From: Vibrio sp. HA2012 | Lineage (GTDB): Bacteria; Pseudomonadota; Gammaproteobacteria; Enterobacterales; Vibrionaceae | Reading direction: 5' to 3' | DNA length: 64,000 nucleotides | NCBI RefSeq assembly: GCF_002812955.1 | Contig: NZ_PFXK01000001.1 | Location: 558,001 to 622,000 of the forward strand | Shown: one piece after another, positions 34,559 to 44,555 of the stretch | Layout of the letters: each line of letters starts with the position of its first letter | Position numbering within the stretch: position 1 is the stretch's first letter | Position numbers and translations under genes: made by a program | The notes under the pieces: model-generated | Databases searched by the model: none | Told to the model about the DNA's origin: nothing | Seen by the model: only the letters and a program-made list of their open reading frames with translations

Positions 34559-36301
34559 ATGAAAAAAATCTCATTTAAAGCGAAACTTATCGCGCTTGTT
34601 GTCACCATCATCTCTGCGACGGTTCTAACCGCCTATCTCACTTCTAACCATGTTATCAGTGATTACATTGCCAAAAATGATAGTAAAAACATTAAAGCTC
34701 AGCTTTCTTTAGTAACCGACAAACTTGTCAGCGATATACAAAATAAAGTCATCCTTGCTCAAGGCCTGAACTTCAGTATTACGCAGATACAGGAAATCAC
34801 CGACAGAACCGGATTCTCCAATATTATGAAGATGTCCTTTGATCTGGTTTTTGACAAAAACGGTGCGATTGAAGACGAGGCGCTGGTTCAAAGCTTTGTA
34901 GAACAAATTAAAAATGCAGATAACCAAACCGTTGTCAGTGACGTTTTCTTTGAAGACGGAAAACCGCTGATGTCAATTACGGTTCCAACCGGAAAAAATG
35001 CAGGCAATATCTTTTTTATCGATCTAAGTGATATGCAAAACCTGCTGGCGGAATCAACGATTGAAGGCAGCTATCTGGAACTGAAAGACCCGAATGGTAC
35101 GGAACTGTTCACCAACAAAACCGGTGATGATCTGATCCCGCTTCTGAACAACTTTGAAATTGAAGGTAAACAGTGGCAATTGAATGGCTATATAGACAGA
35201 CACTATATTGAAGAAAATACTGGTCGTCTGAATGCCGCAATCACAACATCACTGTTGATTGCTGCCGTTATTATCATTCCGCTGACGATTCTGCTGATCA
35301 ATCAAACCCTGAAGCCAGTAGTTGCACTGAGAAATGTGATCACCGATCTGGCAAACGGTAGCGGCGATCTGACACATCGTCTGGCTGTAGAAACCACCGA
35401 TGATCTGGGTAAAATTGCTGAAGGTATTAATAAATTTATTGAAAACCTGCAAAATATGATGTTGCAGGTTTCGGCTTCCAGCAGAAAAATCAGTGAACAA
35501 ATCACTCGTCTGGAGAGCCAGACAGAATCAAACAAAGAACTGCTGAATGCTCACAGCTCCGAAATGGAAATGGCTGTTACCTCTATCAACGAAATGAGCT
35601 CAACTGCCGAATCGGTTGCACACAGTGCTGCAGACGCAGCGAAACAAACTCAACGTACCAGTGATGAAGCGAATCAGTCCAAAGAAGTCGTACAGCAGGC
35701 GGTATGTAGTGTGTCCGCTCTGGTTGAGGAAGTGGAAAATATGTCTGAATCCATTCAATCCAGCCGGAAAGATACGGAACAGATCAGCACTGTTCTTGGT
35801 GTGATCGGTGATATAGCAGAGCAGACCAACCTGTTGGCACTGAACGCCGCAATTGAAGCCGCTCGTGCAGGCGAACAGGGTCGAGGCTTTGCTGTGGTAG
35901 CGGATGAAGTCCGGGCATTGGCAGCAAGAACCCGTCAGAGCACAGATGAAATCAATGAAATGCTGAGTAAACTGCGTCAGGGCAGTGACGGACTGGTGAC
36001 AGCAATGGATTCAACGAAACATAGTTGTGAGCAGACTGCAGAAACGACTTCCCATGTCATGAATTCGCTGGATATCATGTCTGAATCGGTTATTGATATT
36101 AATGACCTAACCGCTCAGATTGCCACATCGGCTGAAGAGCAAAGTTCCGTAACTGAAGAAATCAACCGTAACATGACAGCTATTCAGGAAATGATCCAGA
36201 CTCTGGCTCTGAACGGAGATGAAGCCGCCAGCAGTACACATGAGCTGACCGGTTCAAATCAGGAACTGGTCAATATTGTTGGTAAATTCAAACTTAGCTA
36301 A
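34559..36301 (+). CDS. Methyl-accepting chemotaxis protein
   Basis: 580 residues in the usual order. TM1 is at about 9-27, a periplasmic sensor domain at about 28-225, and TM2 at about 226-248 ([22 protein letters not shown]). A HAMP domain follows at about 250-303 ([21 protein letters not shown]). The cytoplasmic signalling hairpin has its conserved tip at [20 protein letters not shown] and [15 protein letters not shown]. The sensor domain is not an obvious Cache or PAS by eye; the ligand is unknown. There is no C-terminal pentapeptide for CheR tethering. It is monocistronic with its own terminator. The nearby norspermidine operon is suggestive but no functional link can be claimed. Confidence 0.95.
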   Translation: MKKISFKAKLIALVVTIISATVLTAYLTSNHVISDYIAKNDSKNIKAQLSLVTDKLVSDIQNKVILAQGLNFSITQIQEITDRTGFSNIMKMSFDLVFDKNGAIEDEALVQSFVEQIKNADNQTVVSDVFFEDGKPLMSITVPTGKNAGNIFFIDLSDMQNLLAESTIEGSYLELKDPNGTELFTNKTGDDLIPLLNNFEIEGKQWQLNGYIDRHYIEENTGRLNAAITTSLLIAAVIIIPLTILLINQTLKPVVALRNVITDLANGSGDLTHRLAVETTDDLGKIAEGINKFIENLQNMMLQVSASSRKISEQITRLESQTESNKELLNAHSSEMEMAVTSINEMSSTAESVAHSAADAAKQTQRTSDEANQSKEVVQQAVCSVSALVEEVENMSESIQSSRKDTEQISTVLGVIGDIAEQTNLLALNAAIEAARAGEQGRGFAVVADEVRALAARTRQSTDEINEMLSKLRQGSDGLVTAMDSTKHSCEQTAETTSHVMNSLDIMSESVIDINDLTAQIATSAEEQSSVTEEINRNMTAIQEMIQTLALNGDEAASSTHELTGSNQELVNIVGKFKLS

Positions 36302-36325
36302 CTGCTGAATAGTTTCCGACTTAAT

Positions 36326-36360
36326 ATCCGCTGTTCCATAACTGGTACAGCGGATTTTTT
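36326..36360 (+). terminator. Rho-independent terminator of the chemoreceptor gene
   Basis: ATCCGCTGT pairs with ACAGCGGAT and runs directly into TTTTTT, about 25 nt after the stop codon. Confidence 0.88.
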
Positions 36361-36364
36361 CTAT

Positions 36365-36417
36365 CCATACTAAGCTTAAAGTACGCAGTATATATGTGTA
36401 CTTTAAGCTTAGTATGG
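36365..36417 (+). repeat. 20-bp perfect inverted repeat at the uspA ribosome binding site
   Basis: CCATACTAAGCTTAAAGTAC (36365-36384) is repeated in inverse after a 13-nt AT-rich spacer (36398-36417). The right arm ends inside the GGAGG Shine-Dalgarno (36416-36420) of uspA. In RNA this is a long stem abutting the ribosome site; in DNA it could be an operator. It starts only 5 nt after the preceding terminator, so a promoter inside or overlapping the repeat must serve uspA unless there is read-through. Confidence 0.9.
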
Positions 36418-36426
36418 AGGCGTTAT

Positions 36427-36855
36427 ATGAGCTATAGACATATTCTGGTTGCTGTTGACTTAACCGATGAAAGCCGGAATCTAGTCAAAAAGGCGGCAGC
36501 ATTAGCTGAAGCTCTGCATGCTGAACTCTCCTTTATCCATGTAGATATAAGCTACAGTGAAACCCGTCCGGAACAGATAGTTGCTAAAGAACTGACAGAA
36601 GACAGTAGCTATCTGGTGATGAAAGATGCACAAGAATTATTAGCCAACCTGAAAAAACACGCCGGTTATCCAATCAAAGAAATGCTGATAAGCAGCGGAA
36701 ATATCGAAGACCGTCTCGAAACGGCGATACACTTACATAACATTGATCTGGTGATCTGCGGACACCATCAGGATTTCTGGCATCTGTTTATGTCCTCAGC
36801 GAAGAAACTGATCCAACATTTAGGTGTTGATATACTGATTATTCCCATTCCATGA
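36427..36855 (+). CDS. uspA: Universal stress protein A
   Basis: 142 residues, cytoplasmic Usp fold: MSYRHILVAVDLTDESRNLV at the start, a central HVDISYSE strand, and VICGHHQDFW ... SSAKKLIQHLGVDILIIP at the end, closely following E. coli UspA, a non-ATP-binding type whose family is induced by stasis and stress. Start: GGAGG lies 6 nt before ATG 36427; the frame extends upstream only through the inverted repeat. Confidence 0.93.
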   Translation: MSYRHILVAVDLTDESRNLVKKAAALAEALHAELSFIHVDISYSETRPEQIVAKELTEDSSYLVMKDAQELLANLKKHAGYPIKEMLISSGNIEDRLETAIHLHNIDLVICGHHQDFWHLFMSSAKKLIQHLGVDILIIPIP

Positions 36856-36902
36856 TACATAACGTAGAGCTATCTGTGCTTTCATCTATCTGTTTCTTCA
36901 TC

Positions 36903-36934
36903 TTTCCTGCTTCCTGTACCGGGAAGCAGGAAAA
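36903..36934. terminator. Convergent hairpin between uspA and the CHAD gene
   Basis: TTTCCTGCTTC pairs with GAAGCAGGAAA around a 9-nt loop, between two convergent stop codons. T-runs are short on both sides, so a shared bidirectional terminator is likely but not certain. Confidence 0.6.
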
Positions 36935-36938
36935 ATTA

Positions 36939-37823
36939 TCAGAATATATAATTAGCCAACCGCTGCGTTTTCTCTCTTTCCAGATAACTGAGATAACCGA
37001 TTAAAGCACCGGAAAACAATGCCACTGATTTCAGATTTTTTTCATCCGGTTGCTTTTGTTCAATATATTCAGTAACAAAATCACGCTGCATCGCATAGTC
37101 ATTAATCTGTCCTAGCATGGTTTGTACTGTTTTATGAGCCTCCGAGCCATCACCCGGCATCAGTTCAGGGTAAAAGCTGCCAATATAACGCTGATTCTTT
37201 ACCAGAATTCTCAGTTGGTGCAACTGCAGTAGTGATAAGGCGCTGAGTTTATGAAATCTTTCTGATATTTTTTTCTGTACCTTATTAAACTGAGAGTGCA
37301 GAAAGTGGCGATATTCATTAACCGAAACAGTAAGGTTAATAAGACTGATATTTCTGTATACTTCATCCAGAAGACTTTTAAAACCGTCACTGAGAAACCA
37401 GGAGAGTATTTTTTGCCGGTATTTATTCGCTTCCCAATGAAGATCACTCTGCATACATCTTGCCCCTTCCTGAAATAGCTCAGGAAACTGAACGGTGTAC
37501 TCTTTCAGATGTTCAGAAAACACTTCAAGGTCGCGAAGTCTCCCGGTCGGTTCCGTCAGGGATCTAAAAAGCCGTTTAAGGTCGAGAAGATATTCCGAAG
37601 CCACAAAAGCCCGGTTTGCTTTTAGCAGAGCCTTTGCCCGCCGAAGCGCAACCCGGTACTGATGCAAAGCTTCCGGGTCATGATGACGGACATAGTACCG
37701 TGCATTATGCTCTGCGACAGCCAGCAGCTCACTCAACCCATACTGAAGTTGTCCGGTTATATCCGTAATACGTTTATCCGCCGATATTTTTCCGGCAGAT
37801 ATATACGTTATATTCGCCTGCAT
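36939..37823 (-). CDS. CHAD-domain protein
   Basis: 294 residues, all-helical. The CHAD signature of regularly spaced His/Arg is present: YYVRHHDPEALHQYRVALRRAKALL and LTEPTGRLRDLEVF, with further basic helices to the end. CHAD domains bind polyphosphate and can be associated with CYTH/triphosphate tunnel enzymes or polyP granules (known); no CYTH domain or ppk neighbour is present, so its role is open. Start: GGGAGG is 11 nt before ATG 37823; two GTGs (37835, 37832) lie nearer that site and are alternatives. Confidence 0.82.
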   Translation of the reverse strand: MQANITYISAGKISADKRITDITGQLQYGLSELLAVAEHNARYYVRHHDPEALHQYRVALRRAKALLKANRAFVASEYLLDLKRLFRSLTEPTGRLRDLEVFSEHLKEYTVQFPELFQEGARCMQSDLHWEANKYRQKILSWFLSDGFKSLLDEVYRNISLINLTVSVNEYRHFLHSQFNKVQKKISERFHKLSALSLLQLHQLRILVKNQRYIGSFYPELMPGDGSEAHKTVQTMLGQINDYAMQRDFVTEYIEQKQPDEKNLKSVALFSGALIGYLSYLEREKTQRLANYIF

Positions 37824-38066
37824 ACCAGTCACCACCTCCCTGTTGTCTGATAATTCTGCCAGACAAGTATAGCTGAGTTTGCCTTAAAAGGCGGTTTTAT
37901 CGCTTGCGGTTAAAGAGATACACACCGAAAAGAGGGAATGAACACCCAAAGCAATATGAGCGCCAAAATAAGGCGAAGTGCACTGAGATTGTGCACCTGC
38001 TGGCATAACAAAAATAAAGATAAAAATAATCATCAATAAAATCAATCAATTAGATTGATTTATTTT
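37824..38066. other. Intergenic region between CHAD gene and sigma-54 site
   Basis: No gene seen. An 8-bp inverted repeat AATCAATC / GATTGATT (38040-38060) sits directly upstream of the sigma-54-like promoter. Confidence 0.4.
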
Positions 38067-38084
38067 TTGGCACACTAATAGCAT
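38067..38084 (+). promoter_or_regulatory. Sigma-54-like promoter
   Basis: TTGGCAC-ACTAA-TAGCAT: the invariant GG (38069-38070) and GC (38081-38082) are 10 nt apart as required, with one mismatch (TAGCAT for TTGCAT). No open frame follows; instead a terminator ends about 70 nt downstream. Confidence 0.6.
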
Positions 38085-38093
38085 TATTAATAT

Positions 38094-38162
38094 CGATACA
38101 TTCTCGTTCTGCTTTCGTTAGGCATTCACGCCTTCTTCGCTTGTTGAAGAAGGCTTTTTTTT
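38094..38162 (+). ncRNA. Putative sigma-54-dependent small RNA
   Basis: From the predicted start (12 nt after the promoter GC) to the end of a strong terminator (GCCTTCTTC / GAAGAAGGC then eight T, about 38129-38162) is about 69 nt without a coding frame. The 5' half (TTCTCGTTCTGCTTTCG) is C/U-rich and looks single-stranded, a form suited to base-pairing with mRNA ribosome sites. The sequence does not resemble the Qrr RNAs. There is no plus-strand gene upstream that would need this terminator, and on the minus strand it lacks a T-run. Confidence 0.45.
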
Positions 38163-38255
38163 GCCTGACAAAAACGATGTGAAATTTTTACCGGATAAGC
38201 ATCTTGAGGTAACGGGTCTGACCACGTATCTCAGAAGAAAGGAAAGACCGGCCTG

Positions 38256-39287
38256 TCAATCATAGACCAGCTGATCGTCCTCGTAACGGGTTTCCACTTT
38301 ACATACCATCAAAGCGGCTCTGTGGCCGATGGTCACATTATCATTGGGAAAGACAATAGCTTCATTATCACTTTTGGCAAACAGCAATTTTTCACCGTCA
38401 TGCCCCAACACTTGCCCATGTTCAAATTCAGTAAAATTCTCAATATCGTCACTGAAATTAAAACCAAAATCTTCGTTGATGCGTTTAATTGTCTGAGTTA
38501 CCCGATAAGTCACTATCGGTTTTTCATCCAATTCATCAAGCTGACCTGCAATCAGTGCTTTTAAAGCTGATTCAAACGGAAGCAACCGAGTATGATCATT
38601 TTCACCCAGAGGAGCCACCTGCCCTAATTCAACGGTAAGAGCCTGCGCGTCAAAATATTCGGCACTGAACCAGCTAAAGGTATTGGCTGGGGCATTAGCC
38701 AGAAGAACTGCTTCAACCGCACCTTTTTGTAAAAAGGAAATAAGCTCACGGCTACGGGTAACCGGCTTTTTAACCTTCGGACTCACCGCAAACGTAGTGT
38801 GATGTGAGCGACGAATCGCAGTATGCATATCCAGATGCCAGCGTTGTGATGCTTCTGTTGACTCAAAAAAGCCCTGAACGATAGCTTTCAGCGTCATGGC
38901 GATCCGGGTTTCTCTGGTTTCTTCTCTGTCCCGTTCATCAAACAAACGGTTCAAGTTTTCATCCAGATAACGGACATGTCTGGCTGCAGCTTCCGGATGG
39001 CACAACACAAAAAGACAATGTTCCATCACTGGTACTGATTCATTAAGGATATCGGCCAGTACGTTATCAAGCAATTCCATTGGTGCCGTCTCATCACCAT
39101 GAATACCGGCGGAGAGCAGTATGTGTTTTGTCTCTGCCGTTACCTTCGCTGGTATAACTTCCACAACACCCCGGCCAAGAATATGAACAACCACACCAGA
39201 GGTGAGCTGCACCTGTCCCGAATGAATGTCTTCCTCAGGCATCAGTGCATCATATAGAAATGATTGACGAAACAGTGGCTTTACCAT
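38256..39287 (-). CDS. astE: Succinylglutamate desuccinylase
   Basis: A zinc carboxypeptidase-like amidohydrolase (AstE/AspA family, 343 residues) that releases succinate and glutamate in the last step of the arginine succinyltransferase pathway. Zinc ligands are His63 and Glu66 in GIHGDET and a later His in HLDMHTA. LNRLF and the C-terminal EFEHGQVLG are further family marks. The other ast genes are not in the window, so it is detached from its pathway operon here. Confidence 0.93.
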   Translation of the reverse strand: MVKPLFRQSFLYDALMPEEDIHSGQVQLTSGVVVHILGRGVVEVIPAKVTAETKHILLSAGIHGDETAPMELLDNVLADILNESVPVMEHCLFVLCHPEAAARHVRYLDENLNRLFDERDREETRETRIAMTLKAIVQGFFESTEASQRWHLDMHTAIRRSHHTTFAVSPKVKKPVTRSRELISFLQKGAVEAVLLANAPANTFSWFSAEYFDAQALTVELGQVAPLGENDHTRLLPFESALKALIAGQLDELDEKPIVTYRVTQTIKRINEDFGFNFSDDIENFTEFEHGQVLGHDGEKLLFAKSDNEAIVFPNDNVTIGHRAALMVCKVETRYEDDQLVYD

Positions 39288-39633
39288 TAATGACTCCTTT
39301 TTTAGCTGCGCAATCTTACCGTATGGCTCACTTGCCTTCCACTAAGACCTACAGTTTAAAAGATAAAAATCATCTACCAAATTATTTCATCAAAAATGTT
39401 AACAAGTTCTCAGTAGTTAAACCGGTAGCATAGCGATTTGGTGTAACACCACATCACAGTGATGGCTTTACTCTCGGGAAAATACATATCTGGAAATAAA
39501 TAGCCATGCTTTCAGGCTTTATTCTTGCGAAGCAGAGGCTTACTATAGGATACTTCACCTGCAAGGCAGATACACTCCGGGTTCTGCCTAAAAACAAGAC
39601 CTCATATAAAAACTCACAACAGCCGGGAACACC
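39288..39633. other. Divergent intergenic region astE / sbcB
   Basis: No gene or known site recognised. It should hold the promoters of astE (minus) and sbcB (plus). Confidence 0.4.
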
Positions 39634-41058
39634 ATGAGAAACGAACAACCGACATTCTTCTTTTTCGATTATGAAACCTGGGGAGTAAGCCCGGCGAAGG
39701 ACCGTCCGTGTCAGTTTGCCGGAGTCCGGACGGATATGGAGTTTAATATTATCGGCGAACCACTGGTTATCTACTGTCAGCCACCGGCAGATTATCTTCC
39801 CAGCCCGGAAGCTGCGCTTATTACCGGGATTACGCCACAAGAAGCCATCAGTAAAGGACTGCCTGAACCGGAGTTTATCCGGCAGATTTATCAGGCGCTG
39901 TCAGTCCCTAATACCACCAGTCTGGGTTACAACAGCATCCGTTTTGACGATGAAGTCACCCGTTATACGTTGTACCGTAATTTCTACGACCCGTATGCAT
40001 GGAGCTGGCAGAACGGAAATTCTCGTTGGGATCTGCTGGATGTAATGCGTACCTGTTATGCCCTGCGTCCGGACGGCATTGAATGGCCGGAAAATGCCGA
40101 AGGCTTTACCAGTTTTAAACTGGAGCATCTGTCCGCGGCCAATGGCATTGAACATACTAATGCACACGATGCGATGGCTGATGTTATCGCCACCATCGAA
40201 ATGGCGAAGAAATTAAAATCTGCTCAGCCCAAATTATTTACTTACCTGTACGATATGCGTAACAAGCGCAAACTGAATGAGTTAATCGATATTGTAAATA
40301 TGACGCCTCTGGTACATATTTCCGGAATGCTGGGACGCGAATGCGCAAATACGAGCTGGATGGTTCCTCTTGCCTGGCATCCGACTAATCAGAACGCTGT
40401 TATTATGGTAAATCTGGCGATGGACCCGGCTCCGCTACTTGAACTGAACAGTGATGCGCTTCGTGAGCGTCTGTATACACGCCGGGATGATCTGGCTCCG
40501 GGCGAGTTACCCGTTCCGGTCAAACTGGTTCATCTGAATAAATGCCCCATTCTGGCTCCGGCCAAAACCCTGACGGCAGAAAATGCAGAAAAAATCGGTA
40601 TTGATCGGGAAAAATGCCTTAAACATCTGGCGCTAATCAGGCAACACCCTGAAATAAGAGAAAAACTGACCGGCTTATACGCTGCCGAACCCGCTTATGC
40701 AGATGCCGGTAAAGATGTGGATTCCTGTTTGTATGACGGTTTCTTTTCCCCGTCTGATAAAGCGGCAATGGATATTATCCGCCAGGCAGCTCCTGAACAG
40801 CTTGGGACACTGGATATCTCTTACAGCGACCCGCGCATTGAACCCTTGCTGTTCCGTTATCGGGCCAGAAACTTTCCTCAGACGCTAACGCCAGATGAAC
40901 AAGTCCGCTGGACACAGCATTGCCGTGAATATTTTGAAACCTATCTGCCTGACTATATGCTTAACCTAGAAAATCTGGTGCATGAACATGAAAGCGACGA
41001 AAAAAAGATTGCGATACTAAAATCCATTTACCGATACGTGGAACGCCTTGTCTCCTGA
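39634..41058 (+). CDS. sbcB: Exodeoxyribonuclease I
   Basis: A 474-residue DEDDh 3'-5' single-strand exonuclease used in recombination and mismatch repair, interacting with SSB. ExoI motif DYET (Asp12, Glu14), ExoII region YNSIRFDDEVTRY, and ExoIII with His-x4-Asp in NAHDAMADVIA are all present. An SH3-like domain and a C-terminal helical domain follow, as in E. coli SbcB (475 residues). Confidence 0.97.
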   Translation: MRNEQPTFFFFDYETWGVSPAKDRPCQFAGVRTDMEFNIIGEPLVIYCQPPADYLPSPEAALITGITPQEAISKGLPEPEFIRQIYQALSVPNTTSLGYNSIRFDDEVTRYTLYRNFYDPYAWSWQNGNSRWDLLDVMRTCYALRPDGIEWPENAEGFTSFKLEHLSAANGIEHTNAHDAMADVIATIEMAKKLKSAQPKLFTYLYDMRNKRKLNELIDIVNMTPLVHISGMLGRECANTSWMVPLAWHPTNQNAVIMVNLAMDPAPLLELNSDALRERLYTRRDDLAPGELPVPVKLVHLNKCPILAPAKTLTAENAEKIGIDREKCLKHLALIRQHPEIREKLTGLYAAEPAYADAGKDVDSCLYDGFFSPSDKAAMDIIRQAAPEQLGTLDISYSDPRIEPLLFRYRARNFPQTLTPDEQVRWTQHCREYFETYLPDYMLNLENLVHEHESDEKKIAILKSIYRYVERLVS

Positions 41059-41097
41059 CCCGACACTCTTATCATCAAAAATACAGGCGAATACGTC

Positions 41098-41487
41098 ATG
41101 CTAAGAAAAATTTTACAATATTTAGTCTCCTGCGGGTTGATCATGGGATCACTTGCTGTCGGTGTTTCTATTCAGCAATATCTTTCTCTTTCTATTCCCG
41201 GCAGCATAATTGGCATGCTGCTGCTATTCCTGCTGATGATCAGCGGTCTGGCACCAGCTGAATGGGTAAAACCGACAGCTCAACTTCTTATCCGTTATAT
41301 GGTGCTGCTTTTTGTTCCTATCAGTGTCGGTCTGATCCAATACGGAGATCTACTGACCCAAAATGCCCTTCCTATTCTGGCCGGAACCGTTGGTGGTACC
41401 ATTATTGTACTGGTTATTCTGGCAAAAATGCTGGAATACATTCTTACCCGTTCATCCGTAGCAGATAAAGAGGAGGTTAACCAATGA
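41098..41487 (+). CDS. yohJ: LrgA/CidA-family membrane protein (YohJ)
   Basis: 129 residues with four hydrophobic helices and the family signature IPGSIIGMLLLFLLM. LrgA/CidA proteins are holin-like and pair with LrgB/CidB; in several bacteria the pair takes part in murein hydrolase control or pyruvate and glycolate export (known for some members only). It overlaps yohK by 4 nt (ATGA). Confidence 0.93.
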   Translation: MLRKILQYLVSCGLIMGSLAVGVSIQQYLSLSIPGSIIGMLLLFLLMISGLAPAEWVKPTAQLLIRYMVLLFVPISVGLIQYGDLLTQNALPILAGTVGGTIIVLVILAKMLEYILTRSSVADKEEVNQ

Positions 41488-42179
41488 TCTGGGTTCTGGT
41501 GACACTGACCGTTTTCTTTTTCACCCGCTTTGTTTCACAAAAGCTCAATCACCCTCTTGCAAACCCACTGTTGCTGAGCATTGCTATTATTATTCCGCTA
41601 CTGATCCTGCTGGATATTCCGTATGAAACCTATAACCAGCACAATCAATGGATAACTTACCTGCTCCAACCAGCCGTGGTGGCTCTGGCTTACCCTTTGT
41701 ATGAGCAGTTTCCGGAAATCAAAAAGAACTTCCGTATTATTTTACTTGCATGTGGTATAGGCAGTGTACTGTCAATGACAACCGCTTCTTTAATAGCGCT
41801 GGCACTCAAAGCGGATATAGGCCTAATTGCCGCCCTGATGGGAAAATCCGTCACAACCCCGATTGCAATGGAAGTCGCTAAATTTTTGGGTGGTGAACCG
41901 GCTATTGCTGCGGTGATGGTTCTGATTGTCGGTGTTTTTGGTGCCGTCTGTGCTTATCCGATTTATGGTTGGCTGAATATCACCCACCCTATTGCAAAAG
42001 GACTCACGATGGGAACCATCTCTCACGCTCTGGGAACAGCAACCTGTGCAGAAAAAGATCCCCGAGATGCCGCATTCAGCTCACTGGCTCTGGTTGTCTG
42101 TGGTGTGATCACTTCGATACTGGCTCCCTTTGCTTATTTTCTGGTGGAACATTTATATATCACGGTTCATGGTGGCTGA
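41484..42179 (+). CDS. yohK: LrgB/CidB-family membrane protein (YohK)
   Basis: 231 residues, about seven membrane helices. LrgB signatures: NPLLLSIAIIIPLLILL, ALMGKSVTTPIAMEVAK and KGLTMGTISHALGTATC. It is the partner of YohJ and translationally coupled to it. It is followed by cdd after a gap, the same association as in E. coli (yohJ-yohK-cdd). Confidence 0.94.
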   Translation: MIWVLVTLTVFFFTRFVSQKLNHPLANPLLLSIAIIIPLLILLDIPYETYNQHNQWITYLLQPAVVALAYPLYEQFPEIKKNFRIILLACGIGSVLSMTTASLIALALKADIGLIAALMGKSVTTPIAMEVAKFLGGEPAIAAVMVLIVGVFGAVCAYPIYGWLNITHPIAKGLTMGTISHALGTATCAEKDPRDAAFSSLALVVCGVITSILAPFAYFLVEHLYITVHGG

Positions 42180-42317
42180 TAACTGAGCTAAATTTGTGCA
42201 GTGTCACGCAATTAATGAATACCAACATTTCGTTACATTTGTATACGTGATCTCAGCCACGGTTTGTGTCTTGTTTTCTTCTACAATAAGCAATCAAGAC
42301 ATCACCAGAGGCTTCTT

Positions 42318-43220
42318 ATGGATAACCGATTTGACCATGCGCTAAGCATAGTTCCACCTGCAGTTGCCGATTATCTGCATACGATGCTTTACTCTGAGCA
42401 TTTCGATGCAACGATTTCTGCGCAACAGTTTGCGGAACTACAACAACTTTCTGGTTTAAATGATAGTGAGCTCAGAGTCACATTGCTTCCTTTCGCCGCC
42501 GCTTATTCACATACGCCGATATCTCATTTTAACGTCGGCGCTATTTGTCGTGGATTGTCAGGACGCCTCTATTTTGGTGCCAATATTGAGTTTGCAGACA
42601 TACCGTTAAATCAGACCGTTCATGCTGAGCAATGTGCTATCAGCCATGCCTGGATGAAAGGTGAAAACGGAGTGAAAGATATCACTGTAAACTACAGTCC
42701 CTGCGGCCATTGCCGCCAGTTTATGAATGAGCTTTCCACTGCCGGCAACCTGAAAATTCAGCTTCCGGAAAAAAAAGAACAGACACTGCAATACTATCTT
42801 CCGGAATCTTTCGGCCCAGCCGATCTGAATATCCATGATCGGCTGATGAAATCCTCACCACATACCTATCTGGTTCCGGATGACGATTTACTGCTATTTA
42901 ATGCAGTAGAAGGGATGAATAAGAGCTATGCTCCTTATACTCATAACCACAGCGGTGTAGCTCTTCAGCTTGCAAGCGGAGAAATTTACACCGGTTCTTA
43001 CGCAGAAAATGCCGCCTTTAACCCCAGTCTTCCACCTTTGCAGGTTGCTCTTCTTCTGATATTACTGGACGGACACTCTTTCTCACAGATCCGTCATGCG
43101 GCACTAGCCGAATCGTCCGCCGGATCTGTCAGTCATCTGGGAGGAACACAAACAACACTGGATGCCATAGATCCGGATATCACACTAGAGTATCTGTCGC
43201 TGGACGTTCCTGCGACTTGA
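42318..43220 (+). CDS. cdd: Cytidine deaminase
   Basis: A 300-residue two-domain enzyme of the E. coli (dimeric) type, deaminating cytidine and deoxycytidine to uridine nucleosides. Zinc and catalytic residues are His102 and Glu104 in HAEQC and Cys129 and Cys132 in SPCGHC, the same numbering as E. coli Cdd. Start: AGAGG is about 7 nt before ATG 42318; the frame's upstream codons are rejected. A degenerate CRP-like sequence (TGTAT-N6-TCTCA, 42240-42255) could reflect the CRP control known for E. coli cdd, but it matches only 7 of 10 conserved bases. Confidence 0.96.
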   Translation: MDNRFDHALSIVPPAVADYLHTMLYSEHFDATISAQQFAELQQLSGLNDSELRVTLLPFAAAYSHTPISHFNVGAICRGLSGRLYFGANIEFADIPLNQTVHAEQCAISHAWMKGENGVKDITVNYSPCGHCRQFMNELSTAGNLKIQLPEKKEQTLQYYLPESFGPADLNIHDRLMKSSPHTYLVPDDDLLLFNAVEGMNKSYAPYTHNHSGVALQLASGEIYTGSYAENAAFNPSLPPLQVALLLILLDGHSFSQIRHAALAESSAGSVSHLGGTQTTLDAIDPDITLEYLSLDVPAT

Positions 43221-43233
43221 ATAAAAACTTCAC

Positions 43234-43271
43234 CAGCAAACGTTTGCCTAAAAACAAAATATCAGTATGAT
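43234..43271 (+). promoter_or_regulatory. PurR operator overlapping the purT promoter
   Basis: The 12-bp core GCAAACGTTTGC (43236-43247) matches the PurR box centre exactly. Within it begins a -35-like TTGCCT (43244-43249), followed 16 bp later by TATGAT (43266-43271). Repressor bound here would exclude RNA polymerase. Confidence 0.88.
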
Positions 43272-43304
43272 CCGCCCCATTCGTACTGAAAAAAGGATGC
43301 AAAA

Positions 43305-44480
43305 ATGCTTGGTACAGCAACCCGTAAGAATGCGACACGTGTTTTACTACTCGGTTCTGGTGAACTTGGAAAAGAAGTTGCCATCGAGTGTCAGCGCTTA
43401 GGTCTGGAAGTCATTGCCTGTGACCGTTACGCAGATGCACCGGCCATGCAAGTTGCTCACCGCAGCCATGTTATCGATATGCTGGACGGAAAAGCGCTGG
43501 AAGAACTGATTAGTCTGGAAAAGCCTGATTTTGTCGTACCGGAGATTGAAGCTATCGCAACCGATACCCTAATCAAGCTTGAAGAACAGGGACTGAAGGT
43601 GGTTCCGTCTGCGAAGGCAACCAAACTGACGATGGACAGAGAAGGTATCCGCCGCCTTGCTGCCGAAGAGCTATCAGTACCGACCTCTCCTTACCAGTTT
43701 GCCGATACTTATACAGATTTTCAGGCAGCTGTTAACTATGTCGGCACACCCTGCGTAGTAAAACCGGTAATGAGTTCTTCCGGTAAAGGCCAGAGTATCA
43801 TCAAAACAGATGCAGATATTGAGAAAGCATGGAAATACGCACAGGAAGGCGGCCGCTCTGGTGCCGGACGAGTCATTGTTGAAGGCTTTATCGATTTTGA
43901 TTATGAAATCTCACTACTGACCGTTCGAGCTGTCGATGGGGTTTATTTCTGTGCACCGATTGGTCATCGTCAGGAAGACGGTGATTATCGTGAATCCTGG
44001 CAGCCACAAGCCATGTCAGACGTTGCACTCAAAGCTGCAGAATACATTGCCGAACAGGTGGTTAATGCACTGGGAGGCTATGGCCTGTTTGGTGTGGAAC
44101 TGTTTATCAAAGGTGATAAGGTTATCTTTAATGAAGTATCCCCCCGTCCTCACGACACAGGTCTGGTCACTCTGATTTCTCAGGATATGTCTGAATTCGC
44201 TCTGCATGTCCGGGCATTTACCGGAATGCCCGTGAATAACATCACTCAATACGGTCCATCGGCTTCTGCCGTTATTCTGGGTGAAGGCACGTCAGATAAT
44301 GTCCGTTTTTCCGGCATGGAAGATGCTCTGGCAAAACCGCAGACCCAAATCCGTCTGTTCGGTAAACCAGATATCAGCGGCCGCCGCCGTCTCGGGGTTG
44401 TTTTAACCAAACGCAAAAGTGTTGAAACTGCTATTGATGAAGCTAAAGAGAGTGCCGGGAAGATCAGTATCATTTACTGA
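43305..44480 (+). CDS. purT: Formate-dependent phosphoribosylglycinamide formyltransferase
   Basis: A 391-residue ATP-grasp enzyme that formylates glycinamide ribonucleotide with formate and ATP in purine synthesis, bypassing PurN. N-terminal [20 protein letters not shown], central ATP-grasp [15 protein letters not shown], and [14 protein letters not shown] are family hallmarks. It is monocistronic, with a PurR box over its promoter. Confidence 0.97.
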   Translation: MLGTATRKNATRVLLLGSGELGKEVAIECQRLGLEVIACDRYADAPAMQVAHRSHVIDMLDGKALEELISLEKPDFVVPEIEAIATDTLIKLEEQGLKVVPSAKATKLTMDREGIRRLAAEELSVPTSPYQFADTYTDFQAAVNYVGTPCVVKPVMSSSGKGQSIIKTDADIEKAWKYAQEGGRSGAGRVIVEGFIDFDYEISLLTVRAVDGVYFCAPIGHRQEDGDYRESWQPQAMSDVALKAAEYIAEQVVNALGGYGLFGVELFIKGDKVIFNEVSPRPHDTGLVTLISQDMSEFALHVRAFTGMPVNNITQYGPSASAVILGEGTSDNVRFSGMEDALAKPQTQIRLFGKPDISGRRRLGVVLTKRKSVETAIDEAKESAGKISIIY

Positions 44481-44555
44481 TAATGACCGACACTGAGAGC
44501 AATAGCGCGACTGCAAGCATCAATAGCAGAAGCAGGTAACCGGGATCAATACAGC

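Noticed and set aside
38094..38162. Qrr quorum-sensing RNA, suggested by the sigma-54 promoter.
   Set aside because: The strongly conserved Qrr core (CTAGCCAACTGACGTTGTTA) is not present and the transcript would be shorter.
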